From Bacteroides sp. M10 (GTDB taxonomy: Bacteria; Bacteroidota; Bacteroidia; Bacteroidales; Bacteroidaceae), in assembly GCF_014334015.1 (NCBI RefSeq), contig NZ_CP060488.1:2066501-2130500 (forward strand): a DNA stretch of 64,000 nucleotides. Direction: 5' to 3'. Positions 18,549 through 27,437 of this stretch are shown piece after piece. The notes under the pieces were generated by a model. The model searched no databases. It was not told where the DNA came from and was given only the letters and a program-made list of their open reading frames with translations. A program made the position numbers and the translations under genes. Each line of letters opens with the position of its first letter. Positions within the stretch are counted from its first letter, which is position 1.

Positions 18549-19553
18549 TTATTTCAGCAATTTGCCGACACGTCCGACTGCGTTTCCTGCGGCTGCACCC
18601 GCCACGCTGCCCGCCATGCTTCCGGCTCGTCCCGCCATCTGGTTCACGTTGCGACCGTAACCGCCCATGCCTCCGGCTTGGATAATCCAGCCCGCAACGG
18701 TGGGAATGGTAAAGTAGCCGATGATGCCGATGCAGAGGAATACGATATACACCCCGTCGCTCGAATCCAGCGAGAAGTTCGGGTCTGCCTGCATCCGCTC
18801 GATGTCGTTTTGCAGCATCAGAACCTGTATCTTCGCCAGTATGGTGCTGAACATGTCCGATACCGGTAGCCACAGATAGACCTGTATATAGCGGCATATC
18901 CACTGCGTGAGCGTGTTTTGGAAACCGTCCCATACCGACAGGGCGAAGGCTATCGGACCGAGAATCGCCAGCACCACGAGAAAGAAGGTGCGGACGGTGT
19001 CTATCACGAGGGCGGCGGCTTGGAACAGCAGTTCGAGTATCTCGCGGAAGAAGTCGCGGATGCTCTTCTTCATGTTGTACATTCCCCGGTCGATATACAT
19101 TCCCGCCATCGTCACCATGTCGGAGGGCGACCAGCCGAGTTCCTCCAGTTGCTTGTCAAATTCCTCGTTGGACACGAGGTAGGCGGTTTCGGGGTTGCGT
19201 ACCATCGCCTCGTATTCCAGTTTGTCCTTCTGCTCCCGGTATCGGTTCATGTCCAGCGTTTCCGCCTCCAGCATCTTTGCCGTGCCCTGTACGACGGGTG
19301 AGAGGATGCTGTTTATCGTGCCCAGCACCACAGTCGGGAAGAACATGATGCACAGACCGATGGCAAAAGGACGGAGCATCGGGAATACGTCTATCGGTTC
19401 AGCTCTCGCCAGCGACTGCCATACCCGGTAGGCGACGTAGAACAGCGCACCCAGCCCGGCGATGCCTTTCGCCACACCAGCCATGTCCCCACACAGCGGC
19501 ATCATCTGCTCATAAAGTGAACGTAAAATCTGATGAAGGTTGTCGAACTTCAT
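18549..19553 (-). CDS. traJ: Conjugation protein TraJ (VirB6-like polytopic membrane protein)
   Basis: 334 aa with several hydrophobic segments: GIAGLGALFYVAYRVW (about 28-43), a run near 67-85, a long stretch at 190-225 and another at 270-295. The C-terminus is rich in Gly, Ala and Met (AGRAGSMAGSVAGAAAGNAVG), as in VirB6/TrbL proteins that form the inner-membrane part of the DNA channel. It starts 3 bp after the traI stop. Confidence 0.88.
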   Translation of the reverse strand: MKFDNLHQILRSLYEQMMPLCGDMAGVAKGIAGLGALFYVAYRVWQSLARAEPIDVFPMLRPFAIGLCIMFFPTVVLGTINSILSPVVQGTAKMLEAETLDMNRYREQKDKLEYEAMVRNPETAYLVSNEEFDKQLEELGWSPSDMVTMAGMYIDRGMYNMKKSIRDFFREILELLFQAAALVIDTVRTFFLVVLAILGPIAFALSVWDGFQNTLTQWICRYIQVYLWLPVSDMFSTILAKIQVLMLQNDIERMQADPNFSLDSSDGVYIVFLCIGIIGYFTIPTVAGWIIQAGGMGGYGRNVNQMAGRAGSMAGSVAGAAAGNAVGRVGKLLK

Positions 19554-19556
19554 AGG

Positions 19557-20186
19557 CTACCAGTATCTTTCGTTCATGTTCCCGTACAGCCCCATGATGC
19601 GGTCGAGGTCGTTCTTCTTTTTCGCACGCAGGTAACTCACGGAGATGTTCTTGTTCGTGTAGTAGCTCACGAGGTTGCGGTAACGCTTCATCTTCGAGTG
19701 GCAGCGTTCCACCACGTCCATGCGCTCCTTGTCGGTCATGGAGAGCGTGGTGATGTTCACCACGTTCCTGAGTTCCGTCAACACTTCGTTGCTTTCCTCC
19801 AGCAGTTTCGTGTAGCCGAAAGCGATTGCGGAAAGCTCTTCGGGTCTGAAATTCCCGTCACGGAGCATCCGTTGGAAACTGTTCACATAGATGTCTGTGA
19901 TGTCGCCCACCATCAGGATGGTCTGCTGCACCTTGCGGGCGTCCTTGACCAGATTGTTCACCGATTTGAGGGCATCGTAATACTTCTTGCCCTGCTGATA
20001 GATTTTCACCGTCTCCTGAAAGTTGCTCACCATGTTCGTGGCGGTCTTGGAGGTATGGATGATGTTTTTGGAGGCATTGATGATGCCCTGCGCTAGATTG
20101 CCCGGATCGCTTACGACCCACTGTGCGCTTGCCCTGCCCGCGAAAAGCAGGCACAGGCAGATAATCATTGTTATTCTTGTTCTCAT
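19557..20186 (-). CDS. traI: Conjugation protein TraI (DUF4141, VirB5-like)
   Basis: 209 aa with a signal peptide ending ASAQW and a long helical body (TKTATNMVSNFQETVKIYQQ), typical of VirB5/TrbJ-like periplasmic proteins. The leader carries CCACTAAAATCCAAAGTA at 20189-20206 (- strand), 2 nt before the ATG. This motif is complementary to RteR except for one extra A. It is a good candidate site for post-transcriptional control. Confidence 0.87.
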   Translation of the reverse strand: MRTRITMIICLCLLFAGRASAQWVVSDPGNLAQGIINASKNIIHTSKTATNMVSNFQETVKIYQQGKKYYDALKSVNNLVKDARKVQQTILMVGDITDIYVNSFQRMLRDGNFRPEELSAIAFGYTKLLEESNEVLTELRNVVNITTLSMTDKERMDVVERCHSKMKRYRNLVSYYTNKNISVSYLRAKKKNDLDRIMGLYGNMNERYW

Positions 20187-20209
20187 GTTACTTTGGATTT
20201 TAGTGGTTG

Positions 20210-20590
20210 TTATTCTTCGGTCGGATGTCCCGGCTGCGGCTTCACCCGCACATAGTCCCCGTTTGGCGAGAAAGTCAGCACATCCGTGGCCTCGTTGTAG
20301 GACACGTCGATGCGGAAGCCGGTGTTCATGAACAGGTTGCCGTTCTCCTCCTGCAAGAGATAGGTTTCCGGCTTGAGCTTGCGGCGCAGACCGCTACGAC
20401 GGAACACCGTCACTTTGTAGGCTTCGCCCTCCTTGTAGATAAGCACGTCAGGTTTTCCCTCCACGCTCTCCCAGTTCCCGCACAGCATGTCGCGGCGGTT
20501 GTCGGCCACGTCGCAGGATTGCAGCATCATGACCGCCAATCCGATAAGGCACTTGCTGACTTGCAGCATTTTCACTTTTGGTAAATTCAT
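20210..20590 (-). CDS. TraH-position lipoprotein (DUF3876)
   Basis: 126 aa with a probable lipoprotein signal (MLQSCDVADNRRD) and a small beta domain (CGNWESVEGKPDVLIYKEG). It lies between traG and traI, where CTnDOT has traH. The leader contains GTATCAACCAAAAAAGAAAA, also found ahead of exc. The protein could be a periplasmic accessory of the transfer channel; no activity is known. Confidence 0.72.
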   Translation of the reverse strand: MNLPKVKMLQVSKCLIGLAVMMLQSCDVADNRRDMLCGNWESVEGKPDVLIYKEGEAYKVTVFRRSGLRRKLKPETYLLQEENGNLFMNTGFRIDVSYNEATDVLTFSPNGDYVRVKPQPGHPTEE

Positions 20591-20630
20591 ACGCGTTTTT
20601 CTTTTTTGGTTGATACATTCTGTTTTTTAG

Positions 20631-23135
20631 TTATTCCTTGTTTCTCCGCCTTTCGGCAAGCTGCCGGATGGCGGCTTCGATGTCGTCGCCCAGCTTCTCC
20701 GCCAGACGGTAAACCTCCACTTTTTCCGTTTCCTCGGTGGTGTACGCCAGATACTCTTCCGCGCTGACCTCCGTGGCATAGACCGCCGACTGCGTGCCGC
20801 CCAAGCCTATCCACACCTCCTTGTAGAGCCGTGAAGGGTTGTTCGCCATGTTGATGGAGAGTATCTGCGACTTCTCCTTTTCCGTCAGTCCGAGCAACGC
20901 CTGTATCTGGTCGAACTTGTTCATATATTTCCTTTGGTCAAGCAGGATTTTACAATCCGAGTTGTTGATAATGCTCTCTTTGACCACCGGAGAACTGATA
21001 ATGTCGTCCACCTCCTGCGTCACCACGATTGCCTCGCCGTAATATTTTCTGACCGTCTTATACATATAGCGCAGATATTCAGCCATGTTCGCCGATGAGA
21101 GGGCCTTCCAAGCCTCTTCCACGATAAGCTGTTTCCGCACGCCTTTCAGCCGCCGCATCTTGTTGATGAAGGCTTCCATGATGATGATGGTCACGACGGG
21201 GAACAGTTCGCGGTTTTCTTTAATCGAATCTATCTCGAAGACGATGAACCGCTTGCCGAGCAGGTCGATGTTCTCCGTGGAGTTGAGCAGGAAATCGTAA
21301 CGCCCGCCCCGGTAATACTGCCGCATGGTGGTGAGCATGTTGTCGATGTTGAAGTCGGACTTCTCCACCTTGATGTCACGCTGTGCCAGTTCCTTGCGGT
21401 AGTCGTCACGCATATACTCGTAGAAGGTGTTGAACGACGGCACGATGCTACGGTCGGATTGGATGCGCTCAATATAGGCACTCACGGCACTGCCCAGCTC
21501 GCCGCTCTCCGTCTTTGTCACCTTGTCGTCCTCCGACTTCCAGAGCGTCAGCAACAGGGTCTTGATGCTGTCCTTCTTCTCCACGTCGAAGATGTAATCG
21601 TCGGTGTAGAACGGGTTGAAGCTGATGGGCTTATCTTCCGTGTAGGTGAAATACACACCGTCCGCTCCGCCTGTCTTGCGTCGGATCATGCCGCACAAGC
21701 CCTGATAGGAGTTTCCCGTGTCCACCAATACCACATGTGCGCCTTGCTCATAATATTGGCGCACGAGGTGGTTCATGAAGAAAGACTTGCCGCTGCCCGA
21801 AGGACCCAGCACGAACTTGTTGCGGTTGGTCGTGATACCTCGCTTCATGGGCAGGTCGGAGATGTCAAGGTGCAGCGGTTTTCCCGTGAGCCTGTCCACC
21901 ATCTTGATGCCGAAGGGCGAGAGCGAGCTGCGGTAGTTGGTTTCCTCTGTGAACAGGCACACCGCCTGTTCGATGAAGGTGTGGAAACTCTCTTCCGCCG
22001 GGAAGTCCGCCGCATTGCCGGGTATCGCCGCCCAGTAGAGTGTCGGGCAGTCGATGGTGTTGTGGCGCGGCACGCATTCCATGCTTGCCAACTGGCTGCC
22101 CACGTCGTTCTTGATATGCTTCAGTTCCTCCGCATCGTCGCTCCACGCCATGACGTTGAAGTGTGCCCGTACCGAGGTCAGTCCGTAGGAATGGGCTTCG
22201 TTCAGGTATTGGTCTATCCACTCGCGGTTGATGCTGTTGCTCCTTGAATAGCGAGATAGCGACTGCATGTTACGGGCGGACTTCTCGAACTTCTGCAAGG
22301 TTTCCTCACTGTTGTCTATCAGCACATACTGGTTGTAGATATGGTTGCAGGAGAGCAGAAGCCCCACCGGGGAGGCGAATGACAGTCGGCAGTCACTCCG
22401 GTCGGTGGAGAGCTTCTCGTAACGGGTGTCGGTAGCCACCTTGCCCGGCAGGTCTTCCGCGTCGGAGAGGGTGTGCAGACACAGGCGGTTGTCGCCGATG
22501 CGCATCTCCCTTGCCGAAAGCTCGATGTCCTGCAAGGTGGTGTCACCTTCCGGCATGAGCGAGAAGTAGCGTTCAATAAGTCCCGTCTTTCCCTCAGTAC
22601 CCACAATCTCATCGGTGGAGAGGCGGCGCAGCCTGACAAGCCCGCTGTCGTTCATGATGCGCTCGAACTGTTCGCAGGCTTCCAAGAACTTGGTCGTGGT
22701 TTCCCTGTCCAGCTCCTTCGGGATGATATGTCCCCGGCACAGCGTGCTGAAATTGCTCTGCATCCGGTTACGCTCCTTTGTTGTCTTGGTCAGGTAGAGG
22801 TAGCAGGTGTGTTTCAGGTACGGACGCTCGTTGAAGTGACGCTCGAAAGAGCGGCTTAAAAAGCTCATGTCGTCCTTCTGAAGCTCCGGTTTGTAGCGTT
22901 CCTTGATGAACCAGTCCTGTTTGTGGACGACGGAGTAGTCCGGCAGCACCTTGATAGCCTTGCACCAGCAACTGTGTATCGCCTCGTACTCCGCACCCGT
23001 CACGGTGTAAAGTTCCGGTAGTTCCACCTCGAAAGCCACCGTGATGTCGGCGTCCTTTGAGATGATGCAGCCATGCTCCACCGCTAAAAGTGGGAACCTG
23101 TTTTCCAGTGTTGTCATTTTCGATGTATTCCTCAT
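20631..23135 (-). CDS. traG: TraG: VirB4-family conjugation ATPase
   Basis: 834 aa. The Walker A motif is GPSGSGKSFF near residue 445, and the Walker B region is QLIVEEAWKAL near residue 690. The long N-terminal VirB4 domain (about 1-420) is present, including the SFLSRSFERHFNERPYLKHT part. It powers pilus and channel assembly at the inner membrane. The ATG at 23135 overlaps the traF stop (ATGA). This is the energy centre of the tra operon and is confidently assigned. Confidence 0.93.
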   Translation of the reverse strand: MRNTSKMTTLENRFPLLAVEHGCIISKDADITVAFEVELPELYTVTGAEYEAIHSCWCKAIKVLPDYSVVHKQDWFIKERYKPELQKDDMSFLSRSFERHFNERPYLKHTCYLYLTKTTKERNRMQSNFSTLCRGHIIPKELDRETTTKFLEACEQFERIMNDSGLVRLRRLSTDEIVGTEGKTGLIERYFSLMPEGDTTLQDIELSAREMRIGDNRLCLHTLSDAEDLPGKVATDTRYEKLSTDRSDCRLSFASPVGLLLSCNHIYNQYVLIDNSEETLQKFEKSARNMQSLSRYSRSNSINREWIDQYLNEAHSYGLTSVRAHFNVMAWSDDAEELKHIKNDVGSQLASMECVPRHNTIDCPTLYWAAIPGNAADFPAEESFHTFIEQAVCLFTEETNYRSSLSPFGIKMVDRLTGKPLHLDISDLPMKRGITTNRNKFVLGPSGSGKSFFMNHLVRQYYEQGAHVVLVDTGNSYQGLCGMIRRKTGGADGVYFTYTEDKPISFNPFYTDDYIFDVEKKDSIKTLLLTLWKSEDDKVTKTESGELGSAVSAYIERIQSDRSIVPSFNTFYEYMRDDYRKELAQRDIKVEKSDFNIDNMLTTMRQYYRGGRYDFLLNSTENIDLLGKRFIVFEIDSIKENRELFPVVTIIIMEAFINKMRRLKGVRKQLIVEEAWKALSSANMAEYLRYMYKTVRKYYGEAIVVTQEVDDIISSPVVKESIINNSDCKILLDQRKYMNKFDQIQALLGLTEKEKSQILSINMANNPSRLYKEVWIGLGGTQSAVYATEVSAEEYLAYTTEETEKVEVYRLAEKLGDDIEAAIRQLAERRRNKE

Positions 23136-23464
23136 TGTCTTTCTTCCTTTCGTTGTCGTTTGAACAGACGGGTTATCCGCCGCCGGTTGATAAGGTATCG
23201 GGGATGGCTCCGTGCCGCTCCTAATTTCATCAGCCCGTGTTCACCGTACCGGGCGTTCAGCGCGAAGGTCTGCCATACAAGGAGGGAGGACGATGCCGCG
23301 CCGAAGCCGATACATATCCACTGGTCGATACCGACCATGTAGAGGATGACGAACAGGACGAAGAGAGCCAGCAGACCTCCGCAGAAGATGAAGAGGTACT
23401 GTGCCTTCAAGCCCTTGAACTCTACCGGACGGCCGATACCCTTGTTGATTGGGTATTCAGCCAT
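23132..23464 (-). CDS. traF: Conjugation protein TraF (DUF4133, VirB3-like)
   Basis: 110 aa with two adjacent membrane helices (YLFIFCGGLLALFVLFVILY and WICIGFGAASSSLLVWQTF) and a basic C-terminus. This is the VirB3 layout, directly upstream of the VirB4 gene as in most type IV systems. It follows traE by 10 bp. Confidence 0.88.
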   Translation of the reverse strand: MAEYPINKGIGRPVEFKGLKAQYLFIFCGGLLALFVLFVILYMVGIDQWICIGFGAASSSLLVWQTFALNARYGEHGLMKLGAARSHPRYLINRRRITRLFKRQRKEERQ

Positions 23465-23474
23465 ACATTATTTA

Positions 23475-23792
23475 TTAAAGGAAGAATGAGCGCAGGATGG
23501 TGGCGGCAACAATCAGGAAGATGCACGCGCCGAACCACGAGGCGGCTGTCTTGCTGGTGTCGGGGTCGCCCGATGAAAACTTGCCGTACACTTTTACGCC
23601 CCCGATAAGCCCGACGACTGCACCGATGGCGTATATCAGTTTAGTTCCGGGGTCGAAATAAGAACTCACCATAGAGGTGGCTTCGTTGATGCCCGCGATG
23701 CCGTTTCCCTGCGCGAAAGCGGAGGCGGTTGCGGCGATGACAAGTGCCGCGGAGAGGATTGCTTTTCTGTTTTTCAAGATGTTCTTGTTCAT
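23475..23792 (-). CDS. traE: Conjugation protein TraE (DUF4134, VirB2-like pilin)
   Basis: 105 aa with a signal segment (SAALVIAATASAFAQG) and two membrane helices (LIYAIGAVVGLIGGVKVYG and SWFGACIFLIVAATILRSFF), the arrangement of VirB2 pilins. A 201-bp gap separates it from traD. Within that gap the - strand leader holds CCACTAAAACCAAAGTA (23863-23879), a variant of the RteR-complementary motif, and AAAGTATCAACC. Confidence 0.87.
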   Translation of the reverse strand: MNKNILKNRKAILSAALVIAATASAFAQGNGIAGINEATSMVSSYFDPGTKLIYAIGAVVGLIGGVKVYGKFSSGDPDTSKTAASWFGACIFLIVAATILRSFFL

Positions 23793-23993
23793 AAACTGTT
23801 CTTGTTTTTTGCCGTCAAAAGGGTGGATGGTCCTTTGTCGGGCGGTTGATACTTTGTTTCTTTACTTTGGTTTTAGTGGATGCCCGTTTGTTTCCACGGA
23901 CGTGGGCGTGTCCGTTGCGGATGGGGATGCGCCTTGCGTTTCCTCGCCGCGTGGGTTGATGTCATTCTTTCATGTTCATTTCTTTTATTGTTG
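23793..23993 (-). promoter_or_regulatory. traD-traE intergenic leader with RteR-complementary motif
   Basis: This is the only sizable gap within the front half of the tra operon. It contains a one-base-deleted copy of the recurrent leader motif at 23863-23879 and the second shared leader word AAAGTATCAAC. A processing or regulatory site for the structural tra genes is a reasonable inference. Confidence 0.5.
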
Positions 23994-24722
23994 TCATACA
24001 TAGTTGCGAATGTCGAACTCCTCGATGTTGTCCGGCACGACGAACTCCTTTTCAGATTTCTTCAGCCGAATCTCGATAAGCCCCTTGATGCGGATGCCTA
24101 TCTCCGAAGAGCCTTCCATCATTTTCTCGTACAACTCCGTGCCCTCCATGTCGGTGAACACCTTAGCCGCCTTTTCACGTTCCGCCTGTGTCGCGTCCGG
24201 GTTTTTGGCGGTCTTGCAGGCGTCGTCAATCTCGTCAAAGCTGCTGCCCGAAGCCCGTGGCGTGTCCGAGGCGTCCTCTTCCGGTTCGTCGTCCCCGTAT
24301 CCCAGTTCCTCCGGCGGTATGCTCGTGAAGGTCTCATCGAGTTTTTCCTCCGGGACTTGTGCCGGGCGGGATGCGTTTCCCGTTTTTCCGTCGTCAAAAG
24401 TAGCCTCTTCCTCCGACAGCTCAATGCCTTTTTCAATAGTGGCGGCTTCTTGCGTCGGTATGGCAGCGGTTGTCCGGGTGGATGCCATCCTGAAACGGCT
24501 CTTGCCGATGATGTCCGCCTTTTCCGCAGGGACTTCCTCGTGTGCCGCTATGCGTTTAGCCTCATTCCCGTCCAGTGACCGCCATAATCCGACAATGCCC
24601 TTGAAGAAGCGGACAATCCGCGTGTCCATGATGCGCTCGTAAAGGAGCAGGAACAGGAACCAGAGGTTGCAGCCGACCGATACCGCCAGCAGAATGTCTG
24701 TCATGCTGATTGTGTAATTCAT
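23994..24722 (-). CDS. traD: Conjugation protein TraD
   Basis: 242 aa from the ATG at 24722 (MNYTISMTDILLAVSVGCNLWFLFLLLYERI). An in-frame start 45 bp upstream lies too close to traC and lacks support. One N-terminal membrane helix is followed by a long acidic, low-complexity region (about 90-180, rich in Glu, Asp, Ala and Thr) and a helical C-terminus. The place in the operon matches TraD of CTnDOT. Function is unknown. Confidence 0.75.
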   Translation of the reverse strand: MNYTISMTDILLAVSVGCNLWFLFLLLYERIMDTRIVRFFKGIVGLWRSLDGNEAKRIAAHEEVPAEKADIIGKSRFRMASTRTTAAIPTQEAATIEKGIELSEEEATFDDGKTGNASRPAQVPEEKLDETFTSIPPEELGYGDDEPEEDASDTPRASGSSFDEIDDACKTAKNPDATQAEREKAAKVFTDMEGTELYEKMMEGSSEIGIRIKGLIEIRLKKSEKEFVVPDNIEEFDIRNYV

Positions 24723-24738
24723 ATCCTTCCGTTTTTGG

Positions 24739-25092
24739 TTAGAATACTGAATTGTAATTTCGGGCATAAAGGCTCTTTATCGCATCTTCGCACTGGTTGA
24801 AGTGGTGCGTCAGCACATGGTCGATGTAAGCGGACAGCGTAAGCCGGTCATGCCCGATTACACGGGTGATACGCATGATACGCTCGTGGTACTCCGGGCG
24901 CACATACGCCATCTTCCCCTCACGTGCCTTTACTTCCGGGTCGCGGATGAACAGGCGTTCATAGTCCTTCTCACTGCATTTGCCGCTTACCGGGACAGGC
25001 GACAGTATTTCCACACTCGCCTGCACTTGGGTAAACATACCTCCGCAGTCTTGCTGTGGTCTTTTTTCATTCGGTGTCATTTCTTTTTCCAT
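24739..25092 (-). CDS. traC: TraC: DUF3408 protein
   Basis: 117 aa from the ATG at 25092. The C-terminal half (VRPEYHERIMRITRVIGHDRLTLSAYIDHVLTHHF) has the ribbon-helix-helix-like pattern of DUF3408 and is clearly paralogous to the end of TraB. It is probably a DNA-binding partner of the ParA-like TraA. TraA-TraB-TraC overlap or nearly touch. Confidence 0.8.
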   Translation of the reverse strand: MEKEMTPNEKRPQQDCGGMFTQVQASVEILSPVPVSGKCSEKDYERLFIRDPEVKAREGKMAYVRPEYHERIMRITRVIGHDRLTLSAYIDHVLTHHFNQCEDAIKSLYARNYNSVF

Positions 25093-25094
25093 TT

Positions 25095-25541
25095 TCAAAT
25101 CAGATCTTCACGTTGTTTCTTGTACAGTTCGTTGATTCTCTCCTTGTGCTGTTCCAGATGCTGGCGCAGCACGGTATCCACATATCCGCCTACTGAGATT
25201 TCCCCTCCGGCGATGTCGTTCACGATTCTGAGGATCTTGCCGTGGACGTCACGGCTGATATAGACACATTGGCGGGTCTTTATCTCGTTGCGGCGCAGGA
25301 ATAGCTCGTTGTAGTCCTCGTCCTGCCTTTTCCGGCGTCCACTTTCCCTCTGCGCTTTTTCCCGTGTTACGGGTTGCACAGGAGATGGTTCCGGTGCGGC
25401 GGTGTCCTCTTCGGTCGGTGCAGCTGCGGGTACTTCCTGTGCGGGGCGCAGTGTCCCGTCCTGTGTGCGCCGCCCGATGGAGGCTAACAGCAGTTCCTCG
25501 TCGATGCCTTCCGTGTTCACTTTCCTGCTGCCCATGCTCAC
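25095..25541 (-). CDS. traB: TraB: DUF3408 protein
   Basis: 148 aa if the GTG at 25541, which overlaps the traA stop, is used; an ATG at 25535 is an alternative. A Pro/Glu-rich N-terminus leads to a DUF3408 domain (YISRDVHGKILRIVNDIAGGEISVGGYVDTVL) of ribbon-helix-helix character. It resembles TraC and probably arose by duplication. Partnering with the ParA-like TraA is inferred from order. Confidence 0.8.
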   Translation of the reverse strand: MSMGSRKVNTEGIDEELLLASIGRRTQDGTLRPAQEVPAAAPTEEDTAAPEPSPVQPVTREKAQRESGRRKRQDEDYNELFLRRNEIKTRQCVYISRDVHGKILRIVNDIAGGEISVGGYVDTVLRQHLEQHKERINELYKKQREDLI

Positions 25542-26299
25542 TGCGGTCTGATGATGTCGCTTATCTCTTCGGAAAACTCCCGGATGCCACTCCCTTTCAG
25601 CAGTGCCGTGTCCATCGGGAAGATGGTGGAGCGGAAAACGCTCTTGCGCTCTTCCGAAAGGTCACGGCGGAACTTCTTGCTGTCGGGCAAGCGGGTGGAA
25701 AGTACCGGAAAGCCCATTTCGGCTATCACTTCCTCGTAGATGCCGTACAAGTCGTTCCTCTCCCTGCCGTCCACCATCGTCCAGAACAGATGCAGCCCCT
25801 TTGTTTTCGCCTGTCCGGTAGTCATCAGCCTGTCGCGGAACATCGTGACGAATTTCAGGGTACTCTCCACGACAAAGCGGTCGGCACTCAGCGGAGTGAA
25901 AATGTAGTCCATCTGCGAGAGCGTCTTTATCACGCCGTTGCTTCGGAGTGTGCCGGGCATGTCGAAGAACACCACGTCGGGTTTCACGTCCTCAGTGGCA
26001 ATCATCCTCTCGGCATCGTCGAGGGCGTTCACCGCATTGCTTTTGACGATGGTGTAGGCGTTCTTTTTGATCCGGCGGAAATGGTCGCAAGCGAGAGCCT
26101 TGAAGTAGGTGCTGCTGTCGATAAGCCCCATTTCGTGTTCGCGCAGCCCGTGGATGCTGTGCTGCGGGTCGTCGCAGTCCACGACGGCGACATTGTAGCC
26201 TTTCACGTTGTGCAGGTAGCTGGCGGCAAGTGCCGTGACAGTGGATTTGCCGATGCCACCTTTCTGTGTTGCGAATGCAACGAAGATTTCCTTACTCAT
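25538..26299 (-). CDS. traA: TraA: ParA-like Walker ATPase
   Basis: 253 aa starting MSKEIFVAFATQKGGIGKST, with the deviant Walker A motif KGGIGKST near residue 13 and the ParA signature VVDCDDPQ. It is the first gene of the tra operon. An upstream extension of the frame to 26488 has no family resemblance and is discarded. ParA-like proteins position DNA or complexes; here it may bring the element or its relaxosome to the secretion channel. Confidence 0.88.
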   Translation of the reverse strand: MSKEIFVAFATQKGGIGKSTVTALAASYLHNVKGYNVAVVDCDDPQHSIHGLREHEMGLIDSSTYFKALACDHFRRIKKNAYTIVKSNAVNALDDAERMIATEDVKPDVVFFDMPGTLRSNGVIKTLSQMDYIFTPLSADRFVVESTLKFVTMFRDRLMTTGQAKTKGLHLFWTMVDGRERNDLYGIYEEVIAEMGFPVLSTRLPDSKKFRRDLSEERKSVFRSTIFPMDTALLKGSGIREFSEEISDIIRPQ

Positions 26300-26804
26300 A
26301 GTTCCATTTATTTTAATTGTTGATGATTTGTTTTTCTGTTTCCATACGGATTTGGCTGTCGCACCATCCGCTTCCGTGACTACACACGCAGGCGGGTCGT
26401 CGCGTATCCGGTTCTGTGGTGAAGCGGTGCGTCGGACAAATGGTGATTGACGACATTGCGTCATGAAGTCATTGAATCCATACGTCACCGAATTGTCGGA
26501 GAACCGGGTTTCCGACGGTTAGGGTATCCGTTTCGGCAAGTATCCGAAGAAGCGGATTTCCGGGTATTTGAATGTTCCGTTTATCATATCTTCAAATCGT
26601 TCGTTTCTTGAATCATGCTGCAAATAAACAAGTATATTTTGGAACCTGTATCACTTCTCCGGCAAGTGGCGGCACGTTGCGCCGGTTGGCAGTCATTGAC
26701 CGGGTCAAGCATCTGTCCGATACCGCTTTAAGGGCGTAACTTTGCACCCGGACAGCAGGGTTCGCCGATGACGCGCGGCCCGGAGTCCTGAAAGGTATTT
26801 TCCC

Positions 26805-26824
26805 AATCCGTCCCCTGACGGATT
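26805..26824 (+). terminator. Hairpin with T tract in the mob leader
   Basis: AATCCGTC (26805-26812) pairs with GACGGATT (26817-26824) over a CCCT loop and is followed by TTTA on the + strand. It looks like a small terminator or attenuator ahead of mobA, or part of oriT. Confidence 0.45.
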
Positions 26825-26826
26825 TT

Positions 26827-26844
26827 TATGTTCACCTGAACATA
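26827..26844. promoter_or_regulatory. Palindrome TATGTTCA-CC-TGAACATA
   Basis: Perfect 8-bp arms separated by CC, 2 bp after the previous hairpin. It may be a dimeric regulator operator or a relaxosome protein site for MobA. Confidence 0.45.
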
Positions 26845-26863
26845 GCAAGATGTCTTTTCAGCC

Positions 26864-26881
26864 GCTCAAAATATTTTGAGC
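26864..26881. promoter_or_regulatory. Perfect 18-bp palindrome GCTCAAAATATTTTGAGC
   Basis: An uninterrupted dyad with an AT-rich centre, 128 bp before mobA. It is an oriT or operator candidate. Confidence 0.5.
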
Positions 26882-26989
26882 AGCCACGAAAAGCACTTGC
26901 CCTTGCAGGGGGCGGGCTTTCCCTCCGAAGTCGGGAAGCCTTTCAGAACTGCGGTGCTGTAATCCGAAGCGGCGGCTTATGCCGTCAAT

Positions 26990-27006
26990 CCGCTAAATCC
27001 AAAGTA
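26990..27006 (+). promoter_or_regulatory. Recurrent leader motif ahead of mobA
   Basis: CCGCTAAATCCAAAGTA ends 2 nt before the mobA ATG. The same 17 bases stand directly before the ATG of the gene at 51983. It can pair with RteR over its full length if one G-U pair is allowed. Confidence 0.6.
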
Positions 27007-27008
27007 AT

Positions 27009-27437
27009 ATGAAAGAGAAAAGGAAAAGCAAATCAGGGAGAAATCCCAAACTTGATCCGGCGGTGTACCGGTACACCGTCCGTTTCAACGAGGAGGAACA
27101 CAACCGTTTCCTCGCCATGTTCGGAAAATCGGGTGTCTATGCACGGTCTGTTTTCCTCAAAGCGCACTTCTTCGGGCAACCGTTCAAGGTGCTGAAGGTG
27201 GACAAGACGTTGGTGGACTATTACACCAAACTGTCGGATTTTCATGCACAATTCCGTGCCGTGGGTACGAATTACAACCAAGTCGTGAAGGAACTGAGGC
27301 TGCATTTTTCAGAGAAAAAGGCGATGGCGTTGCTCTACAAATTAGAGCAACACACCGTCGAACTCGTGAAACTGAGCCGCCGGATTGTGGAACTTTCAAG
27401 GGAAATGGAGGCAAAATGGTCGCAAAAATCAGTGTAG
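27009..27437 (+). CDS. mobA: MobA: relaxosome accessory protein
   Basis: 142 aa, basic. An N-terminal ribbon-helix-helix-like segment (YRYTVRFNEEEHNRFLAMF) precedes a helical C-terminus with FRAVGTNYNQVVKEL, a motif of MobA/MobC-type relaxosome proteins. It overlaps mobB by 22 bp. It should bind near oriT and help the relaxase nick DNA. Confidence 0.85.
   Translation: MKEKRKSKSGRNPKLDPAVYRYTVRFNEEEHNRFLAMFGKSGVYARSVFLKAHFFGQPFKVLKVDKTLVDYYTKLSDFHAQFRAVGTNYNQVVKELRLHFSEKKAMALLYKLEQHTVELVKLSRRIVELSREMEAKWSQKSV

Larger units (their letters stand above)
26300..27008. other. Intergenic region between traA and mobA; candidate oriT and promoters
   Basis: A 709-bp gap between divergent transfer operons. 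It contains three hairpins listed separately (26805-26824, 26827-26844 and 26864-26881), a -7-like TAACTTTG at 26737-26744, and a copy of the RteR-complementary leader just before mobA. Relaxase operons usually have oriT next to their first gene, so oriT is probably here. No nic site can be read from the sequence alone. Confidence 0.5.
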
